Source: an uncultured Eubacteriales bacterium (GTDB taxonomy: Bacteria > Bacillota > Clostridia > Oscillospirales > Acutalibacteraceae). Taken from it: a DNA stretch of 42,569 nt. The stretch spans positions 1 through 42,569 of the forward strand of contig ONDC01000008.1 in the NCBI GenBank assembly GCA_900316495.1. Direction: 5' to 3'. Position 1 is the first letter of the stretch. Each line of letters begins with the position of its first letter. The notes beneath the pieces are model-generated. The model did no database searches. It saw only the letters and a list, made by a program, of their open reading frames with translations, and had not been told where the DNA came from. Position numbers and translations under genes: made by a program. Below, piece by piece: positions 17,442 through 25,934 of this stretch.

Positions 17442-17846
17442 ATGACAATCATCGAAATGGCAAGAGAAATGGGCAAGGTCATCCAGCAGTCGGACGAGTA
17501 CAAGGCGCTGATGGAGGCAAGGACAGCAAGCGACAACGACGAGGAGCTTCAGAAGCAGATCGGCGAATTCAACCTTGTGCGCATGAAGATGGAGATCGAA
17601 TCCGGCAAGCCGGAGCCTGATCAGAACAAGATCAACGAGCTGAACGAACAGCTGATGAGCATCTACACACAGGTAATGGAGAGCGAGAACATGGTGGCCT
17701 TCAACAAAGCAAAGGACGTTGTGGATCACCTGATGAACCACGTCACCGCCATTCTCACCGCCGCCGTCAACGGCGAGGATCCCGACACCTATGATCCCGA
17801 CGCGGCATGCACCGGCGACTGCTGCTCCTGCGGAGGCTGCCACTGA
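17442..17846 (+). CDS. YlbF/YmcA-family protein with Cys-rich C-terminus
   Basis: 134 residues, mostly helical. It matches the YlbF/YmcA (Com_YlbF) family, small proteins that in Bacillus subtilis form a complex with YaaT, bind iron-sulfur clusters and promote RNase Y function. Typical features are the N-terminal helix (IIEMAREMGKVIQQSDEYKAL) and the QLMSIYTQVMESENMVAFNKA block. The last 12 residues are CTGDCCSCGGCH, with five Cys and a terminal His, a plausible iron-sulfur or zinc site. It lies 19 nt after miaB, itself an iron-sulfur enzyme. AAAGGAG precedes the ATG and a good terminator follows. Confidence 0.88.
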   Translation: MTIIEMAREMGKVIQQSDEYKALMEARTASDNDEELQKQIGEFNLVRMKMEIESGKPEPDQNKINELNEQLMSIYTQVMESENMVAFNKAKDVVDHLMNHVTAILTAAVNGEDPDTYDPDAACTGDCCSCGGCH

Positions 17847-17874
17847 TCTGACAACAGGATAATGCGCAAATTCC

Positions 17875-17924
17875 AACAAGCCCTTGCGACGAATCACCCG
17901 ATTCATCAGCGGGGCTTGTTTTTT
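17875..17924 (+). terminator. Intrinsic terminator after the ylbF-like gene
   Basis: AACAAGCCC (17875-17883) pairs with GGGCTTGTT (17912-17920), with an inner GAATC/GATTC helix around ACCC, followed by TTTT. Confidence 0.88.
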
Positions 17925-17977
17925 CTATAGCGGGAGGGAGAAAATATTGTTAAATTATGAATTTCTCCTCAAAACAC

Positions 17978-18006
17978 TTGTAAAAGTATGCCTTTCCATA
18001 TAAAAT
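17978..18006 (+). promoter_or_regulatory. Sigma-A promoter for the O-antigen-ligase-family gene
   Basis: TTGTAA (17978-17983), 17-nt spacer, TAAAAT (18001-18006), 45 nt upstream of the start codon. Confidence 0.8.
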
Positions 18007-18051
18007 AGTATTCGTATAAAATCCTCCATCCGAAAGGAGTTATTTCGTCAG

Positions 18052-19809
18052 ATGGCAGAAAATAAGAAAAAGAAAAACATCAGTATGCAAAAACGTGCCT
18101 CCTCCCCCAAAAACAGCGCCAATCGTTCCCACGCGAAAGGCGACTCCGTGGCACGCGGAAAAGCAGCGTCCACAAGCACCGTGCGTGTCGGGGAATATCC
18201 GACACTGAAAAAAAGGGGCAAATCAAAAAAGACCCCGCCGCCGTCTCCGCTTTTTGACAAAAGCAACGTCATGGAGCTGATGGCGCGCGTCTTTCTGCTT
18301 TCGATGGTGAGTATCTTTCCACTGGCAATGGGAGCGGAAAAGTACGGCAACATCACGCATTTCAAGAATTCCGTGTTTTATGTGTTGGCGGCGCTGGGAC
18401 TGTGTTCTGTCATTGTCGCCATGATTGTCAAGGTGATCACGACGCCATCGGATGATTTCAGGGTGGAGCTGCCGAAATTCAATTTACCCGACGTCGCCGT
18501 GCTGTTGTACTGGGGCTTCCTCTTTCTATCGGCTCTGCTGTCGCCCTATAAGGAGATCGCCTTCAACGGTCAGGGCGTGCGCAATGACGGCCTGATCATC
18601 CAGAGCTTTTACGTCGCGGTTTATTTTCTGATTTCACATCTTCTGAAGCTGAGGAATTTCGACCTGAATGCCTACTGTTTCGGTGGTACGGTTGTCGCGG
18701 GTCTGGTGATGTGCCACTTCTTCGGCTGGGATCTGCTGAATACCGGCTTTTCCAAGCCGAACTGGGAAAGTGGACTCCTCTTTATGGGACCGATGGGAAA
18801 CATCAATCTCACCTCCTACTTTGTGACCGTCGCGTTGGTGCTTGCCGCCGGCGTTTACGTCACGGAACAGCAGCTTGCCTTTGACAAAAACGGCGCCGTG
18901 ACGCTGAGCTGCTTTGCCCTCATGCTGTGGGCGGAGCTGAACCTCAACACCGATGCGGGCATTGTCGCCCTCGGCGTGGTGCTGCTTGCCGCGCTGCCGC
19001 TCATGCTCATCTCGCTGCGCAGACTTGGAAGATACCTCGCCGTGCTGTCCGTCGCTTCCGGTGTGATCTCCTTCAACCGCCTTGTTGTAAAGACATGGAT
19101 TCTAAAAGAGACATTTGGAGGGAAAGGCATTCTGCTGCTAATTGCCGCGGTTGTTCTGGCCGGACTGGCTGCTTTCATAGGCTGTGATTTTGCCGCCGGA
19201 TGGGTCGGTGTGATAAAGGACAGGTTGGAAGGCGTTCTTTCCCGCCGCGTGCTGCTGATCGCTTCGCTGACGGTCGATGGACTGGCGGTCATCGGATTAT
19301 TCGTCGCCTCCTTCTTTGCGGCAAGGAGCCAGAAGAGCGGCGTGCTGTACGAATTCGGTCAGATGATCTACCATGGCAATTTTAACGATAAATTCGGTCA
19401 TAACCGCATGTTCACCTGGAAACGCACAGTCAGGCTGATCGGAAAAAAGCCGATTTTCGGCAACGGCCCCGACACCTTCTGCACCGTATTCAACAATGCC
19501 TACGGCGAGGAATCCAAAAAATTCTTCGGCGGCAGAAACCTCGACAAAGCGCACAACGAATATCTCCAACTGCTCATCTGCTCCGGCTTCACCGGACTCG
19601 GCGCGTTCCTTGCGTTTATCGGCAGTCTGATTGTCAACGCCTACCGCAGGGCGACAGACAATCCGCTGCTTGTCTGCTGCGGCGCGGCAGTGATCGCCTA
19701 CGCGGTGCATGCCTTTTTTGGCTATTCGCTGCCCATCAATACGCCCCTCATGTGGGTGCTGCTGGGACTCACCGGCGCGGCTGTCCGTGTTGAGACCAAG
19801 AAAGCATAA
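18052..19809 (+). CDS. O-antigen ligase (Wzy_C/WaaL-like) family polytopic membrane protein
   Basis: 585 residues. A basic, Ser/Lys-rich cytoplasmic tail of about 70 residues is followed by about 12 hydrophobic segments. The late loop has the family hallmark IFGNGPDTFCTVF and then KAHNEYLQLLICSGFTGLGAFLAF, where the His-Asn-Glu stretch corresponds to the catalytic periplasmic loop of WaaL/Wzy-like glycosyltransferases. Such proteins polymerise or ligate lipid-linked glycans on the outer face of the membrane; in a Gram-positive the acceptor could be a capsule, a wall polymer or a protein. No other glycan genes adjoin it, so the substrate is unknown. Monocistronic: it has its own promoter and a strong terminator. 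KGGAGT-type ribosome binding site (AAAGGAG) upstream. Confidence 0.88.
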   Translation: MAENKKKKNISMQKRASSPKNSANRSHAKGDSVARGKAASTSTVRVGEYPTLKKRGKSKKTPPPSPLFDKSNVMELMARVFLLSMVSIFPLAMGAEKYGNITHFKNSVFYVLAALGLCSVIVAMIVKVITTPSDDFRVELPKFNLPDVAVLLYWGFLFLSALLSPYKEIAFNGQGVRNDGLIIQSFYVAVYFLISHLLKLRNFDLNAYCFGGTVVAGLVMCHFFGWDLLNTGFSKPNWESGLLFMGPMGNINLTSYFVTVALVLAAGVYVTEQQLAFDKNGAVTLSCFALMLWAELNLNTDAGIVALGVVLLAALPLMLISLRRLGRYLAVLSVASGVISFNRLVVKTWILKETFGGKGILLLIAAVVLAGLAAFIGCDFAAGWVGVIKDRLEGVLSRRVLLIASLTVDGLAVIGLFVASFFAARSQKSGVLYEFGQMIYHGNFNDKFGHNRMFTWKRTVRLIGKKPIFGNGPDTFCTVFNNAYGEESKKFFGGRNLDKAHNEYLQLLICSGFTGLGAFLAFIGSLIVNAYRRATDNPLLVCCGAAVIAYAVHAFFGYSLPINTPLMWVLLGLTGAAVRVETKKA

Positions 19810-19832
19810 GCTATTTTTTGCGGAATATAACA

Positions 19833-19877
19833 AGCACTTGCCTTTGCGGTTTTTCATCAAGGCAAGTGCTGTTTTTT
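19833..19877 (+). terminator. Strong intrinsic terminator
   Basis: AGCACTTGCCTT (19833-19844) pairs perfectly with AAGGCAAGTGCT (19859-19870), followed by GTTTTTT. It ends the O-antigen-ligase-family transcript. Confidence 0.93.
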
Positions 19878-19896
19878 GATTGAAGATAGTGTGGAT

Positions 19897-21303
19897 TTAA
19901 TTGGTAATTTTCACGGAGCTTCTGCCGATCTCGTTGTTGTTCTCATCATAGAGAATCAGCGTAAAGGTGCCGGTCTGACCCTTCTGGGGATTTATGTAGA
20001 TGCCGTCCTTCCATCCCCACCAGTATGTTCCGTTTCTGTACATGATAACGGCGGATTTTTGCTTGTTCATTTTGGAGCCGTCCGGCCACCGAGCCGAGGC
20101 ATAGGGATAAAACGAACCGTTGGGGGGGCCTCCGTAAATCGTGAAGTGACAGTAAAGCGGCGCGCTTTTGCTGATGGATGTTTTTTTCTCTGACGAGTTT
20201 GAATTAGTGTTGAAGTAAAAGTCGGCCGCCTTCCATGCGTAGATCTGTTTATAGAGCTGCTTGCAATCCTTGTATTTCAGGGAGATCAGTTCATTGAGAT
20301 AGCTGTAGGTCGTCATGTCACTGTTGTCCATATGATTGACGATATAGCAGTATTTTGCCTCATGCGCCATCGTTTCGCTTTCCTGATAATCTCCGAGTGA
20401 CTCAAAGACACCAACAGCGTCATTATACGCGCCTTCGCTCATCAGCTGCATGCCGTATTGGTAATAAGCCGACTGATACTGCGTCTGGCTGTCCTGATAA
20501 TTTCCCAGACCGCGGAAAATGTCAGCCGCTTCCTTGTATTTCTCCCCCTTGACAAGATAGAGTCCTTTTTTATAAATTGCCTCTGTCGCCTTTTCCTTGC
20601 TGTCCTTGTAGCTGCCGAGTTCAGTAAAGTCATCATAGGCTTCGTCAAAGCGCTGCTCCTCCAACGCTTTGCATGCGCTGTCGTATTTTCTGGCAGGTCC
20701 GGAAAGACTGACAACCGCAAAGGTAATTCCTGCTAAAAGCACAATTCCTCCGATAACGGAAGCGAGTATAATCCAGACCTTCTTGCCGAAACCGGTCTTA
20801 TTGCGCTGCGGCGTGAACGCCTGATTGACGCCTGCCATAGGGTATGAACCGGGATAGCCACCGTTGTACCGGGGGACTGAGCCGTTCATAGGATAGCTTC
20901 CGTTGCTGCCACTGAAAGGAGGAGCGGGATTGTATCGGGGCGCCGGGGTATACTGCGGAGCGGGATTGTATGGCGGGGTGCCGCCGTACGGAGGGACATT
21001 GCCCTGCTGTGGGACGGAGCTGTACTGCGGCGCATATTGGCCGGGTAAGCCCCCTGCCGGGCGGTTCACAGGCTGTGGCAAAGCATGCTCCTCTGTCGTG
21101 GAATTCGACACAGACGCTTCGGGTCCTTGGCGGAATGAGGGAATTACTGCGCTTATTGTTTCGTCGTCAGAAGACGGCGTATCTTCAGAAAAAATTTCAT
21201 CAGCAGGTTGAGGCTCTTGGTTGAATTTGTATCCGCACATTTTGCAGAACGTCGCGTTATCCTGAATCAGATATCCGCATTCAGGGCAATTGAAGCTACC
21301 CAT
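19897..21303 (-). CDS. Zinc-ribbon membrane protein with tetratricopeptide-like repeats
   Basis: About 468 residues from the ATG at 21303, which has AAAAGGATGG well placed upstream; the in-frame ATG at 21324 has no such site. The N-terminus is a C4 zinc ribbon (CPECGYLIQDNATFCKMCG). A long Pro/Tyr/Gly-rich linker (QYTPAPRYNPAPPF) covers about residues 75-160, then one membrane span (VWIILASVIGGIVLLAGITF). Beyond it are three or four repeats of the type FxEAxxxFxxLGxYxDSxxxxxxAxY, seen in many clostridial membrane proteins, and a C-terminal beta-rich domain of about 110 residues. Function unknown; the topology suggests a cytosolic sensor ribbon and an extracytoplasmic repeat domain. Confidence 0.8.
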   Translation of the reverse strand: MGSFNCPECGYLIQDNATFCKMCGYKFNQEPQPADEIFSEDTPSSDDETISAVIPSFRQGPEASVSNSTTEEHALPQPVNRPAGGLPGQYAPQYSSVPQQGNVPPYGGTPPYNPAPQYTPAPRYNPAPPFSGSNGSYPMNGSVPRYNGGYPGSYPMAGVNQAFTPQRNKTGFGKKVWIILASVIGGIVLLAGITFAVVSLSGPARKYDSACKALEEQRFDEAYDDFTELGSYKDSKEKATEAIYKKGLYLVKGEKYKEAADIFRGLGNYQDSQTQYQSAYYQYGMQLMSEGAYNDAVGVFESLGDYQESETMAHEAKYCYIVNHMDNSDMTTYSYLNELISLKYKDCKQLYKQIYAWKAADFYFNTNSNSSEKKTSISKSAPLYCHFTIYGGPPNGSFYPYASARWPDGSKMNKQKSAVIMYRNGTYWWGWKDGIYINPQKGQTGTFTLILYDENNNEIGRSSVKITN

Positions 21304-21416
21304 AAAACCATCCTTTTCTACCATAATCCGGCTTCCAATGAAGTCCGTATGAAAGTATTATAGCATTGATCGATATGCTTTTCAATAGGTTTTCTGAAGA
21401 ATTCACCCACAGCTGC

Positions 21417-21474
21417 AAAAAAACCCCCTGACCAGGTAATGCAAAGGGATCTCCTTCTTTGCCTGATCAAGGGG
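21417..21474 (-). terminator. Intrinsic terminator for the lipoprotein gene at 21.5-22.4 kb
   Basis: On the minus strand CCCCTTGATCAGG pairs with CCTGGTCAGGGG (two G-T wobbles), with an inner CAAAG/CTTTG helix, followed by seven Ts. Confidence 0.88.
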
Positions 21475-21481
21475 AGGAATA

Positions 21482-22396
21482 TTACGCAATATAGGCTGCG
21501 TCAACGATGTCATTGAATTCCGCTTTCAGCTGTTCGTCAGTCGGAGCAAGCGTGGAAAGCATGATATAGTAGAGCTTGCGGTTTATTTCTTTGATATAAT
21601 GCGTTGCGTAAAGCTGTTGCGCTATGCCTTCAAAGTAAACCGTGCCGCCGGCGGTTTTCTGGATCACCGGAGCCTGACCATTGAAATCCTTGTAATTGCC
21701 GCTCTTTATGGTCGCCTGGGCAAACATCTCAGGGGTAGCTAATGAAGACGACAGATTGGTGTTGAATATGCTCACTGAATATCTTCCGCAGATATAGGTG
21801 TCCGCCCCCTGCGAATAAGCGTCTCCGTCAACGGTCAGTGTAACGCCTTCGATGGTTATGTCGATTGTTTTCGGCGGTTCCTCGACGGTTTTTGCGCTTG
21901 AAATAATGGTTTCATATTCCTGGCGGTACTTATCGCCGCTCTTGAAAAGGGTATAAAACTCAAACGCGTAGAATTCATAGCCCTGTTGTGTAACGTAGAC
22001 AATAGTGAATAATTCATTCTCGCCGCTGTCATCCGTCAATTCAATATAGCTGATGTCGCCAAATTTCTTGATGTCGCTGGGATTCTTGCCTGATTCAGCG
22101 ATCTTCCTGAGGAGACTGTCTTCGTTTTCGCCGCTGAGCCTGAGCGCACTGGCTTTATCAGCTTCGACCTTGGTGATGTTCAGACCGTATTCCTTACATT
22201 TGTAGCCTGCGATGTAGTTCAGATCCGTTTTTACCTCGCCCACATCCGTCATATCGTCCCGGATGGTAAGTTCGACATTGTCGGCCGTGACCTTTTGGGT
22301 AAACCTTGCCTTTTTCTTAAGCAGCATACACGACGACATGGAGAACAGCAACGCAATCACAGCGGTCAGGGCAATCATTCTTTTGGTTGTTTTCAT
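21482..22396 (-). CDS. Putative lipoprotein of unknown function
   Basis: About 304 residues from the ATG at 22396, with GGAGG upstream; the longer frame to 22426 lacks a ribosome binding site. The signal peptide MKTTKRMIALTAVIALLFS ends in the lipobox SMSSC, so the mature protein should begin with a lipidated Cys about residue 23. The rest is soluble with mixed alpha/beta pattern; two halves (about 30-160 and 175-304) may be related beta-rich modules, each beginning with a strand of the type VELTIRDD / VTLTVDGD. I do not recognise a family. Monocistronic with its own promoter and terminator. Confidence 0.75.
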   Translation of the reverse strand: MKTTKRMIALTAVIALLFSMSSCMLLKKKARFTQKVTADNVELTIRDDMTDVGEVKTDLNYIAGYKCKEYGLNITKVEADKASALRLSGENEDSLLRKIAESGKNPSDIKKFGDISYIELTDDSGENELFTIVYVTQQGYEFYAFEFYTLFKSGDKYRQEYETIISSAKTVEEPPKTIDITIEGVTLTVDGDAYSQGADTYICGRYSVSIFNTNLSSSLATPEMFAQATIKSGNYKDFNGQAPVIQKTAGGTVYFEGIAQQLYATHYIKEINRKLYYIMLSTLAPTDEQLKAEFNDIVDAAYIA

Positions 22397-22430
22397 TTGT
22401 AGAAACCTCCATTCAAAAATCGGCAATTAT

Positions 22431-22459
22431 ATTGTAGCATCGTTTCTAATTTTTGTCAA
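22431..22459 (-). promoter_or_regulatory. Sigma-A promoter for the lipoprotein gene
   Basis: Minus strand TTGACA (22459-22454), 17-nt spacer, TACAAT (22436-22431). Confidence 0.88.
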
Positions 22460-22501
22460 GTTTTTGCCAGAAATCTATTAAATATGATAAATTTCTATCG
22501 C

Positions 22502-23719
22502 TTATTGCCTGTAATCCATGAGGAAATCGCGCAGTCCCTCTGCAGCCTGCCTCAGCTCGTCGACGCATGGCAGATAGACTACCCGGAAGTGATCCGGCTT
22601 TTCCCAGTGGAAGCCGCCGCCGTGGGTGAGAAGGATTTTCTTCTGCTTGAGAAAATCAAGCACAAATTTCTCGTCATCGGTGATATGAAAACGTTCCGTG
22701 TCAATCTTCGGGAAGATGTAGAACGCCGCCTTCGGCTTGACCACGCTCATACCGGGAATGGCATTGATGGCGTCACAGATGTATTTCCGCTGCTCGTAGA
22801 TCCTGCCGCCCGGAATCAGCAGTTCCTTGGCGGTATAGGCATTTTTCAGCGCAACGGGAATCAGCGACTGCGCCGGAACATTGGAGCAAAGGCGCATGGA
22901 GGAAAGCAGATTAATGCCCTCGATGTAACCCTGCACATGGGATTTGTCGCCGCAGAGCGACATCCAGCCGCAGCGGTAGCCCGCGATGAGGTGGGATTTG
23001 GAAAGTCCGTTGAAGGTGACGGAGAAAATGTCGGGCGCAATGGAGGAAATGGAGATGTGCTCAAGTCCGTCCATGACAAGACGGTCATAGATTTCGTCGG
23101 AAAACACGATGAGATCGTTTTCGCGGGCAATCTGAGCGATCTGCTCCAGCAGCTCGCGGGAATAGAGCGCGCCGGTGGGGTTATTGGGATTGATAATGAC
23201 AATGCCCTTTGTGCGGGGCGTTACCTTGGAACGGATGTCGTCGATATCCGGGAACCAGTCGGCGCTTTCGTCACATATGTAATGTACGGCGTTGCCGCCC
23301 GCGAGTGTGACCGACGCCGTCCAGAGAGGATAATCCGGCGCGGGAACCAGCACCTCGTCGCCGTTGTCGAGCAAGCCCTGCATGGAAAGGGTGATCAGCT
23401 CGCTCGCGCCGTTGCCGGTGTAGACGTCGTCAGGCGTGACGCCGGCGATATGCTTGACATTGACGCAGTAATCCGCAATCGCCTGCCGCGCGGCAGGAAG
23501 TCCCTTGGAATCGGAATAGCCCTCGGTGGAGGTCAGGTTGGACTGCATCGCCTCAATAACCTCATCGGGAGCGCGGAAGCCGAAGGGGGCGGGGTTGCCG
23601 ATGTTGAGCTTAAGGATCTTTTCACCGTTTGCAATCATGCGGTTGGCTTCATCCATGACCGGGCCGCGTATATCGTAGCACACATTATCTAACTTGTGTG
23701 ATTTCTGAAATGTTCTCAT
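22502..23719 (-). CDS. alaA: Pyridoxal-phosphate aminotransferase, AlaA-type (glutamate-pyruvate)
   Basis: 405 residues, the same length as Escherichia coli AlaA, which it resembles from the start (KLDNVCYDIRGPVMDEANRM, then KLNIGNPAPFGFRAPDEV). Class I fold: NPNNPTGALYS in the large domain, the PLP Lys in NGLSKSHLIAGYRCGW, and a late Arg in PDHFRVVYLP that binds the substrate carboxylate. It likely transfers the amino group of glutamate to pyruvate to make alanine. Cytosolic. Monocistronic, with its own promoter. Confidence 0.93.
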   Translation of the reverse strand: MRTFQKSHKLDNVCYDIRGPVMDEANRMIANGEKILKLNIGNPAPFGFRAPDEVIEAMQSNLTSTEGYSDSKGLPAARQAIADYCVNVKHIAGVTPDDVYTGNGASELITLSMQGLLDNGDEVLVPAPDYPLWTASVTLAGGNAVHYICDESADWFPDIDDIRSKVTPRTKGIVIINPNNPTGALYSRELLEQIAQIARENDLIVFSDEIYDRLVMDGLEHISISSIAPDIFSVTFNGLSKSHLIAGYRCGWMSLCGDKSHVQGYIEGINLLSSMRLCSNVPAQSLIPVALKNAYTAKELLIPGGRIYEQRKYICDAINAIPGMSVVKPKAAFYIFPKIDTERFHITDDEKFVLDFLKQKKILLTHGGGFHWEKPDHFRVVYLPCVDELRQAAEGLRDFLMDYRQ

Positions 23720-23772
23720 AGCGCTTACCTTCTTACTCTATTGTATAAGCCGAATTGTACGGCGTTCTGTAA

Positions 23773-23801
23773 ATAATAGCACATTTTCTCCGTCAAGTCA
23801 A
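23773..23801 (-). promoter_or_regulatory. Sigma-A promoter for the aminotransferase gene
   Basis: Minus strand TTGACT (23801-23796), 17-nt spacer, TATTAT (23778-23773). Confidence 0.78.
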
Positions 23802-23855
23802 CCGGATATGGATCGACTGTTGTGAACAATGGCGGATGAAATTGTGAATATATTG

Positions 23856-24995
23856 TTATTCATCGCACTGACCGGAAATGGCCTTTGTCGGATCAAAGCG
23901 GTCGAATGCCTTTTTTGCTTCGTCCCAAAGCACATCCTTACCGGCTGCCGCCAGCTTTTTAAGGGAGGTGAAGATTTCGCCCTGCACATCGGGATCGATT
24001 TTGGCTGCCGCCCTGAGAATTGCGTTGTACGACGCCCATTTGTTGGCATTCAGCTCGGTCAGCGTGGTAGCGCCGGAGGCTTCCAGAGAATCGAATACGG
24101 CGGAGATGACCGACTTCTTCTGCTCGTCCTCCAGGGAATTCAGCCAGCGCTTGGTCGTCTCGTCCATGAACGCGCTGACAGGGGAAAGCCGGGTTGCCTC
24201 GTCGAAGTGGTCGCGCCGCACGCGCCACCGATAAAAGCCGTGCTGTGAGATGCCCTTGCCGGTGCTTTTGACGACCTTGGTCTTCACCTTGCCGGAAAGC
24301 ATGATGCCCACGATGGATTCCTCGGGAATGATTTTCAGCGTTTTGTCAAGATTGGCCTTATACGGCTCAGAATCCGTAATTTCCTTGCGGAAGCCGGGAC
24401 CGTCGTTGGAATAGATTTCGATAATGCGGGTGTCGCGCAGCTTTTGGTCGCAGAACGCCGCGCCGTATTCGGCGAAATTGCCCCCCTTGGAATGACCGCC
24501 CAGTCGGAGGGGACACACGGTACAGCTGCCGAGGCGGTTGAGATAATCCACCGCCTCATCCTGTCCGGGAGTGCTGTTCATAAAGGTGAAGTTGAAGTCC
24601 TCGCGCCACGCGGTGAGGTAGTCATCGGTTCCGCTGAAGCCGACATAAGCCGTCCCGTCGCCTAACATAAAGGTCGCGCAGGAGAATTGCACCTGCTCAT
24701 CCTGCGAGACGTGATGGGAGTAGCCGCCGACCCTCACACGTTCAAAGCGCTTGCAGGAGACGATTTTTCTGAGCAGGATTTTGGGATTGTTGACAATGTA
24801 CGACTGATCATAGCCCAATTCAAGGTATCGCTTGCATAGCTTTCTGAGCGACACGTCAAAGACAAATTCCTCCGGGACAATGTCGTGCATATCGAGGTAG
24901 GCAAGAACCGAAAAAATAAGATTATCCACCTCGTTGAAGGGACGTTCGGCGAAGGTGAGGTCGCCGCGCATTTCAAGATAATCGAGTATATTCAT
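23856..24995 (-). CDS. Mbeg1-like (DUF2974) alpha/beta-hydrolase
   Basis: 379 residues, with AGGAG 8 nt before the ATG. The N-terminus MNILDYLEMRGDLTFAERPFNEVDNLIFSVLAYLD is typical of the clostridial DUF2974/Mbeg1-like family. GGHSKGGNFAEYGA (near residue 165) is a lipase nucleophile elbow of the G-x-S-x-G type, preceded by AYVGFSGTDDYLTAWREDF, which fits the oxyanion-hole strand. The candidate substrate is a lipid or small ester; none is established for these proteins. No signal peptide. It lies 19 nt after a lipoprotein gene and is probably co-transcribed with it. Confidence 0.88.
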   Translation of the reverse strand: MNILDYLEMRGDLTFAERPFNEVDNLIFSVLAYLDMHDIVPEEFVFDVSLRKLCKRYLELGYDQSYIVNNPKILLRKIVSCKRFERVRVGGYSHHVSQDEQVQFSCATFMLGDGTAYVGFSGTDDYLTAWREDFNFTFMNSTPGQDEAVDYLNRLGSCTVCPLRLGGHSKGGNFAEYGAAFCDQKLRDTRIIEIYSNDGPGFRKEITDSEPYKANLDKTLKIIPEESIVGIMLSGKVKTKVVKSTGKGISQHGFYRWRVRRDHFDEATRLSPVSAFMDETTKRWLNSLEDEQKKSVISAVFDSLEASGATTLTELNANKWASYNAILRAAAKIDPDVQGEIFTSLKKLAAAGKDVLWDEAKKAFDRFDPTKAISGQCDE

Positions 24996-25014
24996 TGCGT
25001 CTGCTCCTGATTAA

Positions 25015-25758
25015 CTATTCTTCTTTATTCTTGGTTGTCTCTGTAACTTTATAGAGCGACCAATAATCCTTGCCGTCTATATTTTTAAGTTCCAGCTCAG
25101 CGGTAAAGCTGCCCGAATATTTTTTTGATTCAGACATATCCATCTCATAATCAACGCTATAAACGTCGTAATCCACATAATAGCGCTTTCCCTCACGTTT
25201 GACCGAGACAAGACCGTATTGGGTAAAGGGATCTCCTAACCCCCCCATCGGACGGTAGTATTTTCCTTTACTGGCGTAGAATATTTTTTCTTTTTCGCCT
25301 CGCTTTACCATTTCGGGTATTTTCTCCTCCGAAATATTGAAAATATTGGTTATGATCCATTTTACGCTTTCCTGATCATATACAAGGTAATAGCCGAAGA
25401 GCTTTGCCCATTTTTTCGGATCGTGCTTCTTGTTGTAGTCGACTCCTTCAGGCTGCTTGACCGGATAGTTCATCCAGCCCACGCAGGAAGGCTCCTGCAT
25501 GACGCATTGCATAAGGCAGGAATAATCATTTTCGCAGTCAAATGAAAATCCGCCTTTTTCACTGTAACACCAATCAGTAAATCTGCTCAGAAAGTCAATG
25601 AGCGATTCCGGCATTTCCTCAATATTCATTTCTACGATGGCGGGCTTGTCGCTTTTGCTGACCGGAGAATTGTCCTTCTTGTCGGAACAGGCAGCCGTGG
25701 AGAAAAATATAACCAGTGCAGTAAAAAGTGCAACTGTGCGGGATAGTGTCTTTTTCAT
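25015..25758 (-). CDS. Putative lipoprotein of unknown function, upstream of the Mbeg1-like gene
   Basis: About 247 residues. The start is the ATG at 25758, with AAGGAG upstream; the longer frame begins at a TTG within the spacer. The signal peptide MKKTLSRTVALFTALVIFFS ends in the lipobox STAAC, giving a lipidated Cys near residue 24. The mature region is hydrophilic with several Trp and Tyr (KWAKLFGYYLVYDQESVKWI) and ends in beta-strands. No family recognised. A TATAAT near 25790 on the minus strand is a possible -10 but its -35 is poor. Next to the hydrolase gene, it may act in the same envelope process. Confidence 0.75.
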   Translation of the reverse strand: MKKTLSRTVALFTALVIFFSTAACSDKKDNSPVSKSDKPAIVEMNIEEMPESLIDFLSRFTDWCYSEKGGFSFDCENDYSCLMQCVMQEPSCVGWMNYPVKQPEGVDYNKKHDPKKWAKLFGYYLVYDQESVKWIITNIFNISEEKIPEMVKRGEKEKIFYASKGKYYRPMGGLGDPFTQYGLVSVKREGKRYYVDYDVYSVDYEMDMSESKKYSGSFTAELELKNIDGKDYWSLYKVTETTKNKEE

Positions 25759-25843
25759 AGAAAACAACTCCTTCAGATTCTATGGTAATATTATAACATG
25801 ACTTATCCGAAAAATAAAGAATATTTTTGTGAGGATACGCAAG

Positions 25844-25882
25844 AAAGGAGCTTTTCCTGTAACACAATGGACAAGCTCCTTT
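25844..25882 (-). terminator. Probable terminator after nfnB
   Basis: AAAGGAGCTT (25844-25853) and AAGCTCCTTT (25873-25882) form a 10-bp stem; on the minus strand it is followed by only a short TTTCTT, so efficiency is uncertain. Confidence 0.6.
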
Positions 25883-25934
25883 GGAAGAGATACTATAGGT
25901 ACTTGTGAAATGCGGCATTTGCCTGAATCTATAC

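Noticed and set aside
22484..23692. 402-codon plus-strand ORF opposite the aminotransferase gene
   Set aside because: The minus-strand protein has all aminotransferase motifs; the plus frame is its mirror shadow.
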